Positions 18,632 through 26,675 of a stretch of 64,000 nucleotides of DNA are shown here, piece by piece (the stretch's first letter is position 1; the number at the start of each line of letters is the position of its first letter). The DNA lies in the NCBI RefSeq assembly GCF_000766795.1, contig NZ_JPDS01000003.1, positions 620,001 to 684,000 on the forward strand, in the 5' to 3' direction. This stretch comes from Polaribacter sp. Hel1_85 (GTDB lineage Bacteria > Bacteroidota > Bacteroidia > Flavobacteriales > Flavobacteriaceae). The translations under genes and the position numbers were made by a program. Below the pieces are notes generated by a model that was not told the DNA's origin, ran no database searches, and saw only the letters and a program-made list of their open reading frames with translations.

Positions 18632-18747
18632 AAATAATTGCGGTTTAGTGCTTAATCAAAGGTCGTTGCGTGTTTGTAACGTCTGATTTTCCTTCGGAAA
18701 ATCCTCGCATACAAACCCGCAACTATTCTTATACATAAACGTTAGCA
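18616..18747 (+). repeat. attC-like site 1 (closes cassette 1)
   Basis: 132 nt. Left arm ACACAAC pairs with the opening of its own cassette (GTTGTGTGTA, 10/10). Right core GTTAGCA. Inner stems GTATAA / TTATAC and TTGC / GCAA, apical hairpin ATTTTCC-TTC-GGAAAAT. Subtype e, shared with sites 20 and 35. Confidence 0.9.
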
Positions 18748-19223
18748 AATATGGGCGAAATCACTCAGACGTTTTAAAAAAGTCGTTTAAAACAATGATT
18801 TTTCATTGAACCAAAACTCAAAAAAAAATTAAAACTCTGGAATTTTGCAACAATCAAAAAAAGGAAAAATAAAAATGCTGAACAGTCTCTCGCTCGTGAA
18901 AAATTATTGTGTGAATTTTAGCAAGTTTGCGGAATTATAAAACGTGAAAATTTTCTCAAACTGGAAAAACATAAATTGCGGAATTGAGCAAAATACGGAA
19001 TAAAAATCTTTGCGGAATTCTTACTCAAACTCTGAATTTAGAAAAGTTGGAAAAACAAAAAAAAAGTGAATTATAAACTGAAAAAAAACAACATTTGCTA
19101 ACACCGTGTAGTAAAAATTGCTTAATTTTAGCTTAACCAAAGTTTGTTGCTTTTTTATAAACTTCTATTTTCCTTCGGAAAATAGCCGTTCACATAAATC
19201 GCAACTTTCATTACACAAACACG
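18742..19223 (+). other. Cassette 2: ORF-less cassette
   Basis: 482 nt including its attC, with no ORF above about 10 codons. It belongs to a family of non-coding cassettes that share GTCGTTTAAAACAATGATTT, the motif CTCTCTCGCTCGT, and diverged repeats around CTCAAACTCTGAATTTAG with GCGGAATT. It may carry an RNA, a promoter or a decayed gene. Confidence 0.6.
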
Positions 19224-19229
19224 TTGGGC
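19096..19229 (+). repeat. attC-like site 2 (closes cassette 2)
   Basis: 134 nt. Left arm TGCTAAC matches its own cassette opening GTTAGCAAAT over 10/10 bases. Right core GTTGGGC. Subtype d (GTGTA then A-rich, TTGC, long TTTTAGCTTAA arm). Confidence 0.9.
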
Positions 19230-19259
19230 AACATTACCAATCACACTAAAATAGGAATT

Positions 19260-19436
19260 ATGAAAGAAATAGAGAAAAAATTAAACAAAATAATCAAACT
19301 ATTAGAACCTACTTATACGAATGTCGGAAATGCTAATAAAGTTATTTCAGATATTGAAGATAACGTTATTTCTTTAAAAAGAACCCTTGAATCTATAGAG
19401 AAAAGAGTAATTTCTATTGAAAATAAAATTAAATAA
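19260..19436 (+). CDS. Cassette 3: small coiled-coil protein
   Basis: 58 aa from ATG 19260, almost entirely heptad-like helix (MKEIEKKLNKIIKLLEPTY, later ISLKRTLESIEKRVISIENK). No known family. The ATG is preferred over an upstream TTG at 19224 that lies inside the cassette core. It is followed at once by a convergent small gene on the minus strand. Confidence 0.55.
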   Translation: MKEIEKKLNKIIKLLEPTYTNVGNANKVISDIEDNVISLKRTLESIEKRVISIENKIK

Positions 19437-19592
19437 TTATCTAACACCAAATTTTTCTGGAGGTAAATATTTTTGAATACTGTAAACATATTTATTAGCA
19501 TAAATTAACGCTTCTAATAATTGTTTTTGTTCAATAATTGAAAGAGGTTCTTTATCGTAATCTCTCTCAAAAGGTGTTGTATCTATAAACAT
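19437..19592 (-). CDS. Cassette 3: small minus-strand ORF
   Basis: 51 aa (starts MFIDTTPFERDYDKEPLSII, ends KYLPPEKFGVR). Composition and codon use look real, and it exactly fills the gap between two plus-strand genes, tail to tail with the coiled-coil gene. No family recognised. It is one of only two likely minus-strand genes in the array. Confidence 0.5.
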   Translation of the reverse strand: MFIDTTPFERDYDKEPLSIIEQKQLLEALIYANKYVYSIQKYLPPEKFGVR

Positions 19593-19645
19593 TTTTAAAA
19601 ATTTAAACTTATTCTCTTTGAAATTGGTGGAATAAAAACCGTGAA

Positions 19646-20089
19646 ATGAAAGGTACTTTAGAATATAAAATATTAAAACACTTATCAGAAAACAATAATG
19701 GTAAATTAATTGATATTTCTGAAATAGAGGAAAACAAAGAGCAATTAAAAAGTGTAATAAAGGATTTAAAAGAACGTGAATTTATAGAAACAGAGCCATA
19801 TCCACCAAATGTAAAAATTAACGATGGTTGGGTAAGCGCAGGAGATTCTGAAAAACCTGAAAAATGTAAGATAAAGTTTTTAGGAATTGAATATTTAGAC
19901 AATCTTGAAAGGTCTATAATAGAATTGAATTTAGCTGAATCAAATATAAAAGCCAATAACCTTAATAAAAATATTGCTAAAAAGAATGAAAAAAATGAAA
20001 AATTTAATAAATTTTCTACCATATCAAATATAATTATTGGTCTTTTAAATGTTGGTTTATTAATATGGCAAATATTAAAATCTGAATAA
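19646..20089 (+). CDS. Cassette 3: winged-helix-like protein with C-terminal membrane anchor
   Basis: 147 aa. Residues 5-60 (TLEYKILKHLSENNNGKLID, then ENKEQLKSVIKDLKEREFI) look like a winged-helix domain. A basic coiled-coil follows (about 95-122), then one C-terminal membrane helix (ISNIIIGLLNVGLLIWQIL). A similar pairing of winged helix and membrane segments occurs in cassette 8. A membrane-tethered regulator or defence adaptor is possible, but that is a guess. Confidence 0.6.
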   Translation: MKGTLEYKILKHLSENNNGKLIDISEIEENKEQLKSVIKDLKEREFIETEPYPPNVKINDGWVSAGDSEKPEKCKIKFLGIEYLDNLERSIIELNLAESNIKANNLNKNIAKKNEKNEKFNKFSTISNIIIGLLNVGLLIWQILKSE

Positions 20090-20176
20090 TTAAAAGTATT
20101 ATTTGAATTTTACCATAATTTGAATTTTGAATATAACGTTCTTTAAATATACTTTTGGCGGATTGAAAAAAACGTT

Positions 20177-20307
20177 GCCCAACACCGTGTAAAAAAAATT
20201 GCTTAATTATTGCTTTCATTTTGTTCATTGTTTCCTTATTTACTATCTTTAAATTCGGAAAGTATAAGCGTTTTTAACGCAACTTTCCTTACACAAACAC
20301 GTTGTGT
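20177..20307 (+). repeat. attC-like site 3 (closes cassette 3)
   Basis: 131 nt. Left arm GCCCAAC matches its own opening GTTGGGCAAC over 10/10. Right core GTTGTGT opens the restriction-modification cassette. Confidence 0.9.
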
Positions 20308-20328
20308 TTCATACAAAACCAGCCGCAT

Positions 20329-20405
20329 ATTTTAGCACTTTCGGTTTTTGCCAACGCTAAATTCCAACGCTTAAAAAACCAAAAGAGCTAAAATTTTCCA
20401 ACGCT
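20329..20405. repeat. Covarying internal-loop hairpin H1 (5' side of R-M payload)
   Basis: Stem 1 ATTTTAGC / GCTAAAAT, internal loop ACTTTC opposite AAAAGA, stem 2 GGTTTTT / AAAAACC, loop with two (G)CCAACGC copies, then TTTCCAACGCT. H2, H3 and H4 have the same design but different stem sequences. Confidence 0.7.
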
Positions 20406-20432
20406 CGAATTAAGTATTCCAATTAAAATTTG

Positions 20433-20454
20433 TAGATTTGTCAAAAAATGACAA
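20433..20454 (+). promoter_or_regulatory. Candidate promoter and autoregulatory operator of the R-M operon
   Basis: TAGATTTG (20433-20440) matches the Bacteroidetes -7 element TAnnTTTG. It overlaps the inverted repeat TTGTCA-N5-TGACAA (20438-20454), which itself spans the first ATG at 20448. This is the layout expected of a controller protein repressing its own promoter. Confidence 0.5.
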
Positions 20455-20780
20455 GTCTTATGAAAACCACATTTGGAGAATACATCCGACTTTTACGAAA
20501 CAAAAACGAATTGACCTTAACTCAACTTGCTGCCAAACTAAATTTGGATTCTGCTAATTTGAGCAAAATTGAGAATGGAAAACGAGAATTTGATGAAAAA
20601 CGATTACCAATACTTGCGGAAATCTTTAAAATCAATCTTATGGAATTACAAAATGAATATGTAACTGACCAAATAGGAAAGCATATTTACGAAACAAATT
20701 GTACCAAACAACTTTTAGAAGTTGCAGAGGAAAAAGCGGAATATCGCAGAACACTTAATAAATCACTTCAAACACAATAA
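20448..20780 (+). CDS. Cassette 4: XRE-family controller (C) protein of an R-M system
   Basis: 110 aa. A Cro/CI-type helix-turn-helix fills residues 8-65 (TFGEYIRLLRNKNELTLTQL, then AAKLNLDSANLSKIENGKR). ATG 20448 overlaps an inverted repeat; ATG 20460 (MKTTFGEY) is an equally good start and would leave the repeat as an operator upstream. The methyltransferase starts 3 nt after the stop, so the order is C, M, R in one operon. C proteins time restriction-enzyme expression after entry into a new host, which suits a mobile cassette. Confidence 0.82.
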   Translation: MTSLMKTTFGEYIRLLRNKNELTLTQLAAKLNLDSANLSKIENGKREFDEKRLPILAEIFKINLMELQNEYVTDQIGKHIYETNCTKQLLEVAEEKAEYRRTLNKSLQTQ

Positions 20781-20783
20781 AAT

Positions 20784-21833
20784 ATGAAAATAGCATCATT
20801 TTTTGCAGGAGCTGGCGGACTTGACCTTGGATTTCAAAAAGCAGGATTCAATGTTGTTTGGGCGAATGAATATGACAAAGAAATTTGGGAAACTTATGAA
20901 AAAAATCATCCAAATACAGTTCTTGACAAAAGAAGTCTTGTAAATATTCCTGCTGATGAAGTTCCTGAATGTGATGGAATAATTGGTGGTCCACCTTGTC
21001 AAAGTTGGAGCGAAGCTGGAGCAGCAAGAGGAATAAAAGATAAAAGAGGTCAATTGTTTTATGATTTTATACGAATTTTAGAAGCTAAACAACCAAAATT
21101 CTTTTTAGCAGAAAATGTTAGTGGAATGCTAATATCAAAACATACAGAAGCTCTTGAGGGAATAAAAGAACTTTTTAGAAACGCAGGAATTGGTTACGAA
21201 CTTTCTTTTCAAATGCTAAACGCATCTGATTATAATGTTCCACAAGACCGAAAAAGAGTATTTTTTATTGGGATTAGAAAAGACTTAAATTTTAAGTATC
21301 AATTTCCAACTGAAACATTTCCGAAAATCACTCTTGAATCAGCTATTTCTGATTTAAAAGAAGGAGTTTTACCTGCTTTGGAATATAATAATACAAATGG
21401 AGAAAATTGTGTTCTACCAAATCACGAATATATGATTGGAAGTTTTTCTTCGATATTTATGTCAAGGAATCGTGTGAGAAGTTGGGATGAACAATCTTAT
21501 ACTATTCAAGCGGGTGGCCGACACGCACCAATTCATCCACAAGCACCAAAAATGAAATTTATTGAACAAAATATTCGTGTTTTCGTTCCAGGAAAAGAAC
21601 ATTTATATAGACGATTAAGTGTTAGAGAGTGTGCAAGAATACAAACATTTCCAAACGACTTTATTTTCCATTATAAAAAAATAGCAGCAGGTTACAAAAT
21701 GATTGGAAATGCAGTTCCTGTTAATTTGGCTAAATTTTTAGCAAATAGCATTATGCAACAAATAAAGGCAAACGAAATTACAACAGAAAAAGTTAAACGA
21801 ACTCAAAGAGTAAAAGAAGCAATTGCAGTATGA
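20784..21833 (+). CDS. Cassette 4: DNA cytosine-5 methyltransferase (type II R-M)
   Basis: 349 aa with the ordered C5-MTase motifs: [12 protein letters not shown] (7-17, SAM binding), [11 protein letters not shown] with catalytic Cys72, VI ENV (110-112), [16 protein letters not shown], and X near the C-terminus ([16 protein letters not shown]). The motif IV neighbourhood ([20 protein letters not shown]) resembles M.HaeIII/M.NgoPII, which methylate GGCC. The partner nuclease points to the same specificity. Specificity is inference. The gene overlaps the nuclease gene by 4 nt. Confidence 0.93.
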   Translation: MKIASFFAGAGGLDLGFQKAGFNVVWANEYDKEIWETYEKNHPNTVLDKRSLVNIPADEVPECDGIIGGPPCQSWSEAGAARGIKDKRGQLFYDFIRILEAKQPKFFLAENVSGMLISKHTEALEGIKELFRNAGIGYELSFQMLNASDYNVPQDRKRVFFIGIRKDLNFKYQFPTETFPKITLESAISDLKEGVLPALEYNNTNGENCVLPNHEYMIGSFSSIFMSRNRVRSWDEQSYTIQAGGRHAPIHPQAPKMKFIEQNIRVFVPGKEHLYRRLSVRECARIQTFPNDFIFHYKKIAAGYKMIGNAVPVNLAKFLANSIMQQIKANEITTEKVKRTQRVKEAIAV

Positions 21834-22672
21834 CAAATATTTTAGAAGCGATTTATAATATCGCTAATCATCAAGATTTCGAAATCAAGAGTTTATATAG
21901 CGGTAGAAATAGAGCTAATAATATAGGAGAAGCTCTTGAGAAATACATTAAAGATGCTTTTGCCGGAACTTTGGGAGTAACTGACGAATTGCAAAGAATA
22001 CAAACTTTTAATCAAGAATTTTCTTGGTTAGGTTCTCAAAATAATCCACCTGATATTATGATAAAAGGAGGAGATGCAATTGAAGTTAAAAAAACGCAAA
22101 GTGCAAATACAAGCTTGGCTTTAAATAGTAGTTATCCAAAAACTGATTTAAGAAGCACAAGTCCAATGATTACAAAGGAATGTAAAGAATGTGAAGATTG
22201 GACAGTTAAAGATTTGATTTATTGCGTTGGACATACAACTGACACAAATGTAAAATCCTTGTGGATGGTTTATGGTAATTCCTATGCCGCTAAACACGAA
22301 ACATATCAAAGGATTAAAACGACAATTTCTGAAGGAATAGAAACTATTCCAGATGTTGTTTTTGCAGATACTAAAGAATTAGGAAGAGTCAATCAAGTTG
22401 ATCCTTTAGGAATCACAAACTTGAGAATTAGAGGAATGTGGCAAATCGAAAATCCAAGAAAAGTATTCAACTATTTACACGAACCAACAAACAAAGACTT
22501 TGAGTTAGTATGTATAATACCAACAGAAAAGTATAATAGCTTCCCTAATGATAGCATAACAAAACTTGAAGGAATAACTCAAAGCGGATTTAGTATTGAA
22601 GACAAACAAATAAAAGACCCGAACAATCCTGCTAAATTAATGGATTGTAAACTGATAAAACTATGTGTATAA
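21830..22672 (+). CDS. Cassette 4: NgoPII-like type II restriction endonuclease
   Basis: 280 aa. A PD-(D/E)XK site is visible: PPD at residues 73-75 and EVK at 85-87 ([17 protein letters not shown]). The order of features, including [19 protein letters not shown] and [12 protein letters not shown], fits the NgoPII restriction endonuclease family, which cuts GGCC. It overlaps the methyltransferase by 4 nt (ATGA), so translation is coupled. Apart from a dcm-like target match, no other nuclease family fits better. Confidence 0.85.
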   Translation: MTNILEAIYNIANHQDFEIKSLYSGRNRANNIGEALEKYIKDAFAGTLGVTDELQRIQTFNQEFSWLGSQNNPPDIMIKGGDAIEVKKTQSANTSLALNSSYPKTDLRSTSPMITKECKECEDWTVKDLIYCVGHTTDTNVKSLWMVYGNSYAAKHETYQRIKTTISEGIETIPDVVFADTKELGRVNQVDPLGITNLRIRGMWQIENPRKVFNYLHEPTNKDFELVCIIPTEKYNSFPNDSITKLEGITQSGFSIEDKQIKDPNNPAKLMDCKLIKLCV

Positions 22673-22686
22673 GCCAACGCTAAAAG

Positions 22687-22760
22687 CCATACACATTTGC
22701 AATTCGCTACAGCCGCCACACAAGCCAAGAATTGCAAAAGAGTATGTCTTTGCCAACGCT
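22687..22760. repeat. Covarying internal-loop hairpin H2 (3' side of R-M payload)
   Basis: Stem 1 CATAC / GTATG, internal loop ACATTT opposite AAAAGA, stem 2 GCAATTC / GAATTGC, 23-nt loop, then TTTGCCAACGCT. Another GCCAACGCT (22673-22681) precedes it, directly after the nuclease stop codon. H4 (42116-42183) is the closest relative, with a different stem 2. Confidence 0.72.
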
Positions 22761-22788
22761 AGCAAGTTTGCGGAAACAAAGTACGAAA

Positions 22789-22920
22789 ACACAACACCGT
22801 ATATAATTTATTGCTAGTTTTAGCTTACTTAAGAAAATTCTCGCAGACTTTAAATCTGTGATTTATTTACTAACTTTAGTGCTTAAAATACGCAACAAAC
22901 CATATACAACAACGTTAGCA
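22789..22920 (+). repeat. attC-like site 4 (closes cassette 4)
   Basis: 132 nt. Left arm matches its own opening GTTGTGTTTC in 9/10 bases across 2.6 kb. Right core GTTAGCA. Subtype b (GTATAT / ATATAC stem). Confidence 0.9.
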
Positions 22921-23037
22921 CACATTAAAGACGAACATTGTGCTGAAATTGAACAAATACGGAAAACCGTAAGTCTTTTTTTAATAAAAAAATTAGATTT
23001 GAAATTTTAAACAAAACCAAACATAAAAAGAAAAACT

Positions 23038-23934
23038 ATGGCAGGAATTTTAGGATTATTAAGTTTTGCATTATTTATTGCATTAATTGTTGGACTTGTA
23101 AAACCATCATTAGTATTACGTTGGACAAATAAACCAACTCGATTGAAAGTTATTGGATACTGGTTTTTAAGTATCATTATTACAGGAATTTTAGGAGTTA
23201 TGTTTATTGACGACACAGTAAATCCAAAAGCAAATATTGAAAGTGCGAATAAATATATAGAAGAGGGAAATTACTCAAACGCAATTTCAGAGTTAGAAAA
23301 AATCCAAAAAACCGATACTTTATATAATAATGCTCAATTATTAATAAAAAAGGCTGACAGTTTAAGCAACTTAACAGACGAAGAAAGAAGAATTGCAAAT
23401 GAACTAAAAGCAGAAAATGCTAAAAAAGATGAACTTTTAAAGCAAAAAGAACAACTCGAAAGAGAAATAAAGTCAATAGACGAAGGAATAAAATTTGCAG
23501 ATGGAAATTCAATAGATGAACTTCAAATGGATATTGTTGTATTCGCAACTTGGGCGAAAATCATTAAAGAATCCGAAGAATCAAAAGAAACTGAAATCAA
23601 AAATTTAGGAAAAAAACTAAAAGCAAAAGTTTCTCGAATACAAATTAGAGAGTTTCCAAATTTAAGAAAACAATATGCTAAAATAGTTGCAAATAAAATG
23701 TGGGAAAACGATATCGAAGTTTCAGCAAATGGAACAGGGAAAAGATATATAAACTTTAGCGGAGGAGTTTTTGCAGCCAATAAAAACAAAAAGGAATTTC
23801 AAACTCAAGTTCAGGAAGTATTGAATATGTTTAGATTTAAGCAAGCGAGATATCGTTGGTACAAAGGAGAAAGCGAATATACATACTATACAATGTATGA
23901 AGGAAAAGACTCTGAACCTGTAACATTTGAATAG
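23038..23934 (+). CDS. Cassette 5: membrane protein with coiled coil
   Basis: 298 aa. Two membrane helices at the N-terminus (about 5-22 and 41-60), a TPR-like pair of helices (NIESANKYIEEGNYSNAISE, about 67-100), a charged coiled coil (about 110-155), and a C-terminal domain of about 130 residues with no family I recognise. The bulk of the protein probably lies on one side of the membrane. Single gene in its cassette. Confidence 0.65.
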   Translation: MAGILGLLSFALFIALIVGLVKPSLVLRWTNKPTRLKVIGYWFLSIIITGILGVMFIDDTVNPKANIESANKYIEEGNYSNAISELEKIQKTDTLYNNAQLLIKKADSLSNLTDEERRIANELKAENAKKDELLKQKEQLEREIKSIDEGIKFADGNSIDELQMDIVVFATWAKIIKESEESKETEIKNLGKKLKAKVSRIQIREFPNLRKQYAKIVANKMWENDIEVSANGTGKRYINFSGGVFAANKNKKEFQTQVQEVLNMFRFKQARYRWYKGESEYTYYTMYEGKDSEPVTFE

Positions 23935-23944
23935 TAATAACGTG

Positions 23945-24076
23945 TGCTAACACCGTATATAATTTATTGCTAGTTCTAGCCTACTTACGAAAATCCTCGC
24001 GGATTTTCTACTAGGTTTTTATTTGCTAAATTTAGTGCTTAAAACACGCAACAAACCATATACAACAACGTTAGAG
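23945..24076 (+). repeat. attC-like site 5 (closes cassette 5)
   Basis: 132 nt. TGCTAAC arm, 10/10 with its opening GTTAGCACAC. Right core GTTAGAG. Subtype b, very like site 4 apart from the apical hairpin. Confidence 0.9.
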
Positions 24077-24689
24077 AAACATAGTGCCAGACGATGTCTA
24101 ATGCATTTTAAAAGCTGAATTACCTCAACCTCAACAATTCAAGTACTTGCTGATTATTAGAAATAAAAGTCTTTTTTTGGGATTTAAACGCACCAAATGT
24201 TAGTGTTTTTTTAATTGCTTTTTGAAGCTAGAAACTGAATTTTTTAGCGCTCTTTTTTAGCGAAACTTTTTATTCGATTTTTTTTTGAGTTTTTAAGAAA
24301 TCAAGGTTTTGTGACCTTTCAAAAAATACTCGTTTGCGTTCTGATTCAATCTGATCCAAAAAAAGGGATTGTGTTTAAAGAGTCTTTTTTTCTTAAATCT
24401 AAATGCTAAAATACCAAGTGATTTTTTTTGCGAATTGATTCTGTTTTAAGTCAATCTTTAAAAACGCTATTTTATTGCATTCTGCCTCGATTTTTAACAG
24501 AAAAAAAGGGGAATAGATTATAAAGTCAAGTTTTTGAAACTTAAACTTTTGGCGGCACAACGTTACCTAACAACTTGTAAAGTTAATAGCTGCTTTTTGC
24601 TCGTTTTAGAAATTTATTTTTTACTTTTACTAAAATGGTTGTTTAACAATTAATAGAGAGAAAATCGCTACTAACCTTACAACCATCCG
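24071..24689 (+). other. Cassette 6: ORF-less, possibly fused or decayed cassette
   Basis: 619 nt without a plausible ORF, rich in T-runs. Its opening GTTAGAGAAA agrees in only 7 of 10 positions with its closing arm, the only clear failure in the array, and a stray core-like CGTTACC sits immediately before the arm. This fits a fusion of two cassettes or an ageing attC. Confidence 0.5.
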
Positions 24690-24695
24690 TTATGG
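24565..24695 (+). repeat. attC-like site 6 (atypical)
   Basis: 131 nt. Left arm ACCTAAC, then CAACTTGTAA pairing with TTACAA, and GCTGC region. It lacks the usual GC-clamped apical hairpin. Right core GTTATGG. Confidence 0.7.
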
Positions 24696-24731
24696 GCAAG
24701 CAAAGAAGAATTCTGCAAATAATGAAACTTA

Positions 24732-24971
24732 TTGATGATAGTAAATAAAGAACTTGTTGAAAAAACAATAGCACTTAGAGAGCAAAAAAATGATTTCGTT
24801 AAAGAATTCTCAATACGCTACAAAGATTCTCCAATTGACAAATGGCAAGAATTTGAAATTTACTCAGGTAAAATTTTTCAAAAAATTTATGAAACTCCAA
24901 TAGTAGATGGAGTTAAATTAAAATTCAGATATGTCACATTATGTATAAATGGAAGACATAGCAATAAATAA
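24732..24971 (+). CDS. Cassette 7: small protein of unknown function
   Basis: 79 aa (MMIVNKELVEKTIALREQKN...). Soluble, no motif recognised. ATG 24732 and 24735 are adjacent. It lies 29 nt before the broken second gene of the cassette. Confidence 0.5.
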   Translation: MMIVNKELVEKTIALREQKNDFVKEFSIRYKDSPIDKWQEFEIYSGKIFQKIYETPIVDGVKLKFRYVTLCINGRHSNK

Positions 24972-25000
24972 TTTTTTTAATGCATATAAAAAACTATTGA

Positions 25001-25563
25001 ATGAATAATATTTTTGAGACCGATAAAAAATTTAAAGAAATTATTGGTGCATTTATGATTGCTTTTTCGAAACTGGAATATGGATTAGCATTTATTGGAG
25101 TATTAACGGAGTTCGATTTAAGAAAACGAGAAGAGAATTTACCAACTCATATAGGAAATTCATTAGAAAATAAAATTAGAAATATTACAAATTATATAGA
25201 GAATAATAATTTAATCGAACTTAAAGAAATTTGGGATATAAAAAAAATAAGATTGGTCAACTGAATAGAGAAAGAAGGTTCATTGCTCATGGGTTTGCCT
25301 CATATTCATTACCAAGAGAAAACATTACTACTCATATAAAGGAAAATAAAAAATTAGTGAAAAGAAAATTCAAAATAGAAACTCTTAAAAGATTAAAAAA
25401 TGAACTTAACGAATTAAACACGGGTAAAAATGGAATTAGTGGAGAGTTCTATATCGAATTTTCCAGACAGAGAATAAATCAATGGAATAATTTAGTGAAC
25501 GAAGAAAATAAAATTATTTATAACGTAAACAGTGAAGTTTTATCCGATTGGAAAGGGAAATAA
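25001..25563 (+). pseudogene. Cassette 7: frameshifted protein with an RxxxAHG motif
   Basis: Two overlapping frames make one protein. The first (25001-25264) reads from MNNIFETDKKFKEIIGAFM to KEIWDIKK. The second continues with NRERRFIAHGFASY to the end at 25563. The shift falls at an A8 run near 25241-25249. The motif RRFIAHG resembles the conserved RN-x-x-AHG element of HEPN-like and related helical domains, so an RNase or defence role is possible. A real frameshift, a sequencing error or programmed slippage cannot be told apart here. Confidence 0.6.
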
Positions 25564-25578
25564 CCAAACAACGCCAGC

Positions 25579-25711
25579 CCATAACACCGTATAAACTTTA
25601 TTGCTGTTTTTAGCTCACTTGGGAAATTCCTTCGGAATTTCGCCGTTCGTGTTTTATTTATTAAATTCACTGCTTAAATCACGCAACAAAGCTTATACAA
25701 CAACGTTGTGC
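25579..25711 (+). repeat. attC-like site 7 (closes cassette 7)
   Basis: 133 nt. Arm CCATAAC, 9/10 with its opening GTTATGGGCA. Right core GTTGTGC. Subtype a (GTATAA / TTATAC, apical GAAATTCC-TTC-GGAATTTC), nearly identical to sites 11, 12, 17 and 31. Confidence 0.9.
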
Positions 25712-25756
25712 AACATTAACAACTCAGTACTGAATAAACTAAGGCAACAATATTAA

Positions 25757-26509
25757 ATGAAATATTTTTTTGAATTAATAATCAATTTTTTAATGACATA
25801 TCACCATATTCTTATTATAGCTTCAATAATAATTTTTGTAGGAGCATTCGCTGGATTTACTAATTATTTACAATTTTTACATAAAGGTCTGGTAAATAAA
25901 AAAGATGAAATTGTAAAATATATATTTTCAGGAGTTGGAGCTGCGATGCTAGTTCCTTTATTACTTAATATGCTTTCAAGCAATTTAATAATATATGGAG
26001 ATAACTTTGAATTGATTAATTATTTTGTCTTCGCTGGTTTTTGCTTTATAGCTGGTTATTATTCAGACCGTTTTATATTTTCAATTGCCGACAAAGTTCT
26101 TAAAGATTTGGAATCAACAAAAAAAGAAATAGACAAGGTAAAAACTGAAACAGAAGATAATGAAGAGAAAATAGACTTACTTATTTCTAATGAGGTTGAA
26201 ACTGACGATGATGGTGAAAAATCTCTAAATAATAATTTAGAATCAATCGAGAGTAATATTAGTAGTCAGAATTTTGATATCAATATTGATATTAAAGACT
26301 TAATAGAACTCACTCTAAATTCTTTTAACGGAAAACATAAGTTTCGCACTTTAAAAGGTCTTTCAAAGGAGCTTGGTAAATCAGAAAAGCTTGTAGTTAT
26401 GATTTTAACTGAATTGGAAAAATATGAAATTGTTAAAAAAGTAATACTAAAAGATAGAATACCTTTCTGGGCTTTAACTAAAATTGGAAAATCAATGTTA
26501 AAAAAATAA
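25757..26509 (+). CDS. Cassette 8: three-helix membrane protein with C-terminal winged helix
   Basis: 250 aa. Three membrane helices (about 16-36, 57-76, 92-110) are followed by an acidic linker with coiled coil (about 115-170) and a winged-helix domain at the C-terminus (FRTLKGLSKELGKSEKLVVM, then ILTELEKYEIVKKV). The layout resembles three-TM modules attached to effector-associated domains in bacterial conflict systems. Function not established. Confidence 0.62.
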   Translation: MKYFFELIINFLMTYHHILIIASIIIFVGAFAGFTNYLQFLHKGLVNKKDEIVKYIFSGVGAAMLVPLLLNMLSSNLIIYGDNFELINYFVFAGFCFIAGYYSDRFIFSIADKVLKDLESTKKEIDKVKTETEDNEEKIDLLISNEVETDDDGEKSLNNNLESIESNISSQNFDINIDIKDLIELTLNSFNGKHKFRTLKGLSKELGKSEKLVVMILTELEKYEIVKKVILKDRIPFWALTKIGKSMLKK

Positions 26510-26513
26510 CGTT

Positions 26514-26645
26514 GCACAACACCGTGTATAATTAATTGCTGGTTTTAGCCAATTTACGAAAGTCCTCGCGGACTTTCTATCTGTGATTTACTTACTAACT
26601 TTAGTGCTTAAAACACGCAACTAATCATACACAACAACGTTGGCA
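26514..26645 (+). repeat. attC-like site 8 (closes cassette 8)
   Basis: 132 nt. GCACAAC arm, 10/10 with GTTGTGCAAC. Right core GTTGGCA. Subtype c (GTGTAT / ATACAC, apical GAAAGTCC-TCGC-GGACTTTC). Confidence 0.92.
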
Positions 26646-26675
26646 ATAATAACCACGAAAACGCAAAAAACACAT

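Noticed and set aside
19437..19450. ATCTAACACC as an extra attC arm within cassette 3
   Set aside because: No matching inner stem, apical hairpin or right core follows, and it is explained by the end of the minus-strand ORF.
20034..20228. Minus-strand ORFs of about 60-100 codons over attC sites (also at 30775-30981, 38147-38395 and 50585-50866)
   Set aside because: They arise because the same attC reading frame stays open in several copies. They cross cassette borders and show no independent coding features.
26640..26675. TTG of the core site GTTGG as gene start (also at 19224, 44376, 58271 and 63277)
   Set aside because: These frames are open by chance for a few codons. In each case a nearby ATG gives a better N-terminus, in cassettes 9, 40 and 44 a clear signal peptide or lipobox.
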